From JBOHTO01 sp050733695 (GTDB taxonomy: Bacteria; Gemmatimonadota; Gemmatimonadetes; Gemmatimonadales; Gemmatimonadaceae), in contig JBOHTO010000198.1 in assembly GCA_050733695.1 (NCBI GenBank), positions 1-8,102 on the forward strand: a stretch of DNA of 8,102 nt. The letters run 5' to 3'. The notes under the pieces were generated by a model. It made no database searches, was not told the origin of the DNA, and worked only from the letters and a program-made list of their open reading frames with translations. Each line of letters begins with the position of its first letter. Position 1 is the first letter of the stretch. A program made the position numbers and the translations under genes. Of the stretch, positions 5,663 to 8,102 are shown one piece after another.

Positions 5663-7359
5663 AGCGCGCCACCCCCACCCCGCCGCTGCGCTGCGATGTA
5701 GTCGCCTGTCCGCATCGCGAGCGCGAGAATGGTCCACGTAGGATTCTTGTCGGCCTGCGAGACGAATGGAGCACCATCGGCCACGAACAGGTTCTTCACG
5801 TCGTGCGCCTGACAGTTGGCGTTCACCACCGACGTTTCCGGGTTGGCGCCCATGCGGGCGCCGCCAAGCTCGTGGATGATGCGCCCCCCGTCCGCAATGC
5901 CGTACCCATCCTCCTTCGATGGCATGGGTGAGAACACTTCTCCTCCCATCTCAGCGACGAGTGCACGGAAAGTCTCCTGCATGTGCTTCACCTGGTTGTA
6001 CTCGTGGTCGCTCCACTTCCAGTGGAATCGCAGCACGGGGATCCCCCAGCGGTCGACCACGCGGGGATCGAGTTCGCAGAAACTGTCCTCGTTGGGAATC
6101 ATCTCGCCTCGGCCGGAGAAACCGACCGTCGCTCCGTAATAGCGGCGATAGTCATCCTTGAGCGGCTTGCCGTACCCGCCGCCCGGTGGATATCGCTGGA
6201 TGCCGCCCATGAAGCCGTACGATGGCACGTCCAGTCCACCCCACACCTCGATGTGGTAGCCGCGCGGAAAATCCAGCCTGCTGTTGTCGAGCCACCACGG
6301 CATGTACACGTGCCCGCTGCCGGAGCCGTCCTCGTTGTGCGGCACGTGGTCGACCATCTTCGGGATGAATCCGGCCACATCCGTGCCCGTGGTATCGGTG
6401 AGGTACTTGCCCACAGTACCGCTCGAATTGGCGAGCCCGTCGGGAAAGCGCACCGACTTCGAATTGAGCAGCAGCCGGGCCGACTCGCAGGCGCTCGCAG
6501 CGAGCACGACGACACGCGCGCGAACGTGCAAGTCGGCTCCGGTATCCTTGTCGATGTACGAGACGCCTGTGGCGAGTCCTGCGCGATCGGTCGTCACCTC
6601 GCGCGCCATCGCGTTGGGGATGATGCTGAGGCGTCCCGTCTCGAGCGCCGGTGCGAGCAGCACGCCGGGCGACGAGAAGTTGGAATTGGTGCGGCAGCCG
6701 CGGTTGCACTGGCCGCAGTAATGACAAGGTGCGCGGCCGTTGAGGGCCTGGGTGATGATGGAGAGTCGTCCGGCGATGCACGTCACACCCTGCCGCTCGC
6801 ACGCCTGCCTCACGAGCAGCTCGTAGCAGCGCGGTCGCGGCGGCGGAAGAAAGACGCCGTCCGGATGGTTCCGAAGTCCCTCCTTGCTGCCGAAGATCCC
6901 TATCAGCCGGTCGATCCTGTCGTAGTACGGCGCGACATCGTCGTAGCCGATCGGCCAGTCGTCACCGAGCCCGTCCCTGCTCTGCCCACTGAAATCGTCG
7001 GGGCCAAAGCGCAGGGAGATGCGCCCCCAGTGATTCGTTCTACCGCCGAGCATGCGCGCGCGCCACCAGTCGAAGCGCGTGCCGGGCGCGCGCGTGTACG
7101 GCTCTCCCTCGATTTCCCATCCGCCTGGACAGGCGTCGAACTCACCGAACGGACGCTCGCTGGTCGCGGCGCCACGCCGCGGCGATTCGTAGGGCCACTT
7201 GAGCATCACAGAGTCGGTGAGCGGGCTCCACATCGGGCCAGCTTCGATCACCACCACATCGGCGCCCGCGGCCGTCAGTGTATATGCGGCCATTCCGCCA
7301 CCGGCTCCGGATCCGACTATGCAGACATCGTACACATCGCGTCGCGAAGGACCTTGCAT
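5659..7359 (-). CDS. GMC family oxidoreductase, catalytic subunit of a sugar/glycoside dehydrogenase
   Basis: This is a 566-residue FAD-dependent oxidoreductase, complete at both ends. The FAD-binding site is YDVCIVGSGAGGGMAAYTL (10-28) with VVVIEAGP (35-42), and a second conserved block is MLGGRTNHWGRISLRF (103-118). Residues 212-222 form a CxxCxxCxxxC cluster (CHYCGQCNRGC), a position where bacterial FAD glucose and fructose dehydrogenases hold a 3Fe-4S cluster. The C-terminal GMC motifs are HELGGARMG (496-504) with likely catalytic His496, NLFVADGAPF (523-532), and NPTWTILALAMR (539-550) with Asn539 as the partner residue. It has no signal peptide; export would depend on the Tat signal of the subunit-3 protein encoded next. 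The ATG follows a tight GAGGAGG, and the gene starts 7 nt after the TIM-barrel gene. Family knowledge suggests oxidation of a sugar hydroxyl, often C3 of glucosides, with electrons passed to a cytochrome c not encoded here. Confidence 0.94.
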   Translation of the reverse strand: MQGPSRRDVYDVCIVGSGAGGGMAAYTLTAAGADVVVIEAGPMWSPLTDSVMLKWPYESPRRGAATSERPFGEFDACPGGWEIEGEPYTRAPGTRFDWWRARMLGGRTNHWGRISLRFGPDDFSGQSRDGLGDDWPIGYDDVAPYYDRIDRLIGIFGSKEGLRNHPDGVFLPPPRPRCYELLVRQACERQGVTCIAGRLSIITQALNGRAPCHYCGQCNRGCRTNSNFSSPGVLLAPALETGRLSIIPNAMAREVTTDRAGLATGVSYIDKDTGADLHVRARVVVLAASACESARLLLNSKSVRFPDGLANSSGTVGKYLTDTTGTDVAGFIPKMVDHVPHNEDGSGSGHVYMPWWLDNSRLDFPRGYHIEVWGGLDVPSYGFMGGIQRYPPGGGYGKPLKDDYRRYYGATVGFSGRGEMIPNEDSFCELDPRVVDRWGIPVLRFHWKWSDHEYNQVKHMQETFRALVAEMGGEVFSPMPSKEDGYGIADGGRIIHELGGARMGANPETSVVNANCQAHDVKNLFVADGAPFVSQADKNPTWTILALAMRTGDYIAAQRRGGGGAL

Positions 7360-7361
7360 CG

Positions 7362-7368
7362 CCTCCTC
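7362..7368 (-). promoter_or_regulatory. Ribosome binding site of the GMC gene
   Basis: GAGGAGG on the minus strand begins within the TGA stop of the TIM-barrel gene and ends two bases before ATG 7359. If GAGG alone pairs with 16S rRNA the spacing is five bases. It supports this start and tight coupling to the upstream gene. Confidence 0.65.
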
Positions 7369-8102
7369 AGAAGTCGAGCCGGCTCAGATACTGGTAGCTC
7401 GCGCGCGCGCTGTCGAGGGGTGACGGCGGATTATCGTGCTCGACGAAGTAGTGCTCGATTCCACCGCCTCCGCCGCGCGCGGCTCGTGCGAAGATGCCGG
7501 CGAAGTCGATGGCTCCCGCGCCCACGTCAGCCATCGCACCGCCACGCGTCATGTCCTTCACATGAACCAGCGGAAACCGCCCCGGATGCTCGTCGAAATA
7601 GGCGATCGGATCCGCTCCGGCTTTTGTCACCCAGAAGAGATCGAGCTCCATCTCCACCAGGCCGGGATCGCATTCCTCGAGCAGTATGTCGTACGGCAGC
7701 GCCGCTCCGTCGACGAGCGTTTCGAACTCGAACGCGTGGTTGTGGTAGAAGAATCGGAGCTCGGCCCGGCGCGCGGCGGCCCCGGCCTCGTTGAACAGGT
7801 CGGCGAGCCGCCGATAGTCGGTGACGGTGGTGTGTGCCGCGGGATCGACCCACGGGCACCCTATAAAGCTCTGGCCGAGCGCCGCGGCGTCGTCCAGGGC
7901 AGGCGCCCAGCCGTCGCGGAGCGCCGCGACCGCCACATGGCTCGAGACGGCGGTGAGACCCGCGCGATCGAGTGCGGCGCGCATCTGTCGCGCCGAGAGC
8001 CCGTGATTGCCTGCAAGCTCCACTTCAGTGTATCCCATCTCCGCGAGCGCCGACAGAGTGGCGTCGACGTCACGCGCCATCTCGGAGCGAACGGTGTAGA
8101 GT
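7367..8102 (-). CDS. Sugar phosphate isomerase/epimerase family TIM barrel (5' end outside window)
   Basis: This is a xylose-isomerase-like TIM barrel (PF01261), incomplete at the N-terminus. The frame stays open to the right edge, and the last visible codons read LYTVRSEMARDV. LYTVR is the usual first-strand motif of this family, so the ATG at 8080 is internal and the true start, possibly with a signal peptide, lies beyond 8102. About 245 residues are visible. Conserved blocks are GYTEVELAG (8032-8006), YHNHAFEFE (7747-7721), VEMELDLFW (7657-7631), VHVKD (7567-7553) and YFVEHDNP (7450-7427). The probable metal ligands are a Glu (7729-7727), an Asp (7642-7640), a His (7564-7562) and a Glu (7441-7439). 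All four are present, so the enzyme is probably active. Relatives linked to DUF1080 genes hydrate or isomerise 3-keto-sugars, and that role is likely here by context. It is the first gene of the minus-strand operon that is visible, 7 nt upstream of the GMC gene. Confidence 0.9.
   Translation of the reverse strand, partial: LYTVRSEMARDVDATLSALAEMGYTEVELAGNHGLSARQMRAALDRAGLTAVSSHVAVAALRDGWAPALDDAAALGQSFIGCPWVDPAAHTTVTDYRRLADLFNEAGAAARRAELRFFYHNHAFEFETLVDGAALPYDILLEECDPGLVEMELDLFWVTKAGADPIAYFDEHPGRFPLVHVKDMTRGGAMADVGAGAIDFAGIFARAARGGGGGIEHYFVEHDNPPSPLDSARASYQYLSRLDF

Noticed and set aside
5983..7794. A 603-codon open frame on the plus strand opposite the GMC gene
   Set aside because: It is antisense to a well-conserved GMC gene with clear FAD and C-terminal motifs. 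Its own translation is rich in Arg, Ala and Val with no recognisable domain, as expected for a shadow frame in GC-rich DNA.
1..8102. tRNA, rRNA, riboswitch or CRISPR structures
   Set aside because: No cloverleaf-like segment, rRNA consensus, riboswitch core or regularly spaced repeat was noticed by eye; nearly all DNA after 360 is protein coding.

Overview
The window reads as part of a GC-rich bacterial chromosome. It carries one catabolic locus that looks built for oxidative (3-keto) degradation of glycosides. Gene content (a DUF1080 lipoprotein, a NupG-like MFS permease, a Tat-exported and a cytoplasmic Gfo/Idh/MocA oxidoreductase, a GMC oxidoreductase with a 'gluconate 2-dehydrogenase subunit 3' partner, and a sugar-phosphate-isomerase-type TIM barrel) and the Tat and lipoprotein signals point to a Gram-negative soil or water heterotroph. 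Gemmatimonadota is my first guess, with Acidobacteriota or a related phylum possible. This is inferred from content, as no marker gene is present.

Layout: positions 1-359 hold no gene I can support. A plus-strand operon runs 360-3746: DUF1080 lipoprotein, MFS transporter (GTGA start/stop overlap), then a Tat-signal Gfo/Idh/MocA protein 19 nt downstream. A short convergent gap (3747-3803) contains a 7-bp hairpin. A minus-strand operon runs from the right edge down to 3804. In transcription order it is a TIM-barrel isomerase/epimerase (5' end outside the window), GMC oxidoreductase, subunit-3-like Tat lipoprotein, and cytoplasmic Gfo/Idh/MocA oxidoreductase. Its genes are 7 nt apart or overlap by 1-4 nt.

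How the genes may work together (inference from family knowledge): the GMC/subunit-3 pair oxidises the C3 hydroxyl of a glycoside in the periplasm. The DUF1080 lipoprotein cleaves the resulting 3-keto-glycoside, the TIM-barrel protein hydrates or isomerises the keto-sugar product, the MFS protein imports a product, and one or both Gfo/Idh/MocA proteins perform NAD(P)-linked redox steps at C3. The families match the non-hydrolytic glycoside-cleavage loci known from Bacteroides (BT2156-BT2160 type) and the classical Agrobacterium 3-ketoglycoside route. Here the Gfo/Idh dehydrogenases are combined with a flavin-dependent periplasmic dehydrogenase. No cytochrome c electron acceptor, regulator or classical glycoside hydrolase is visible in the window.
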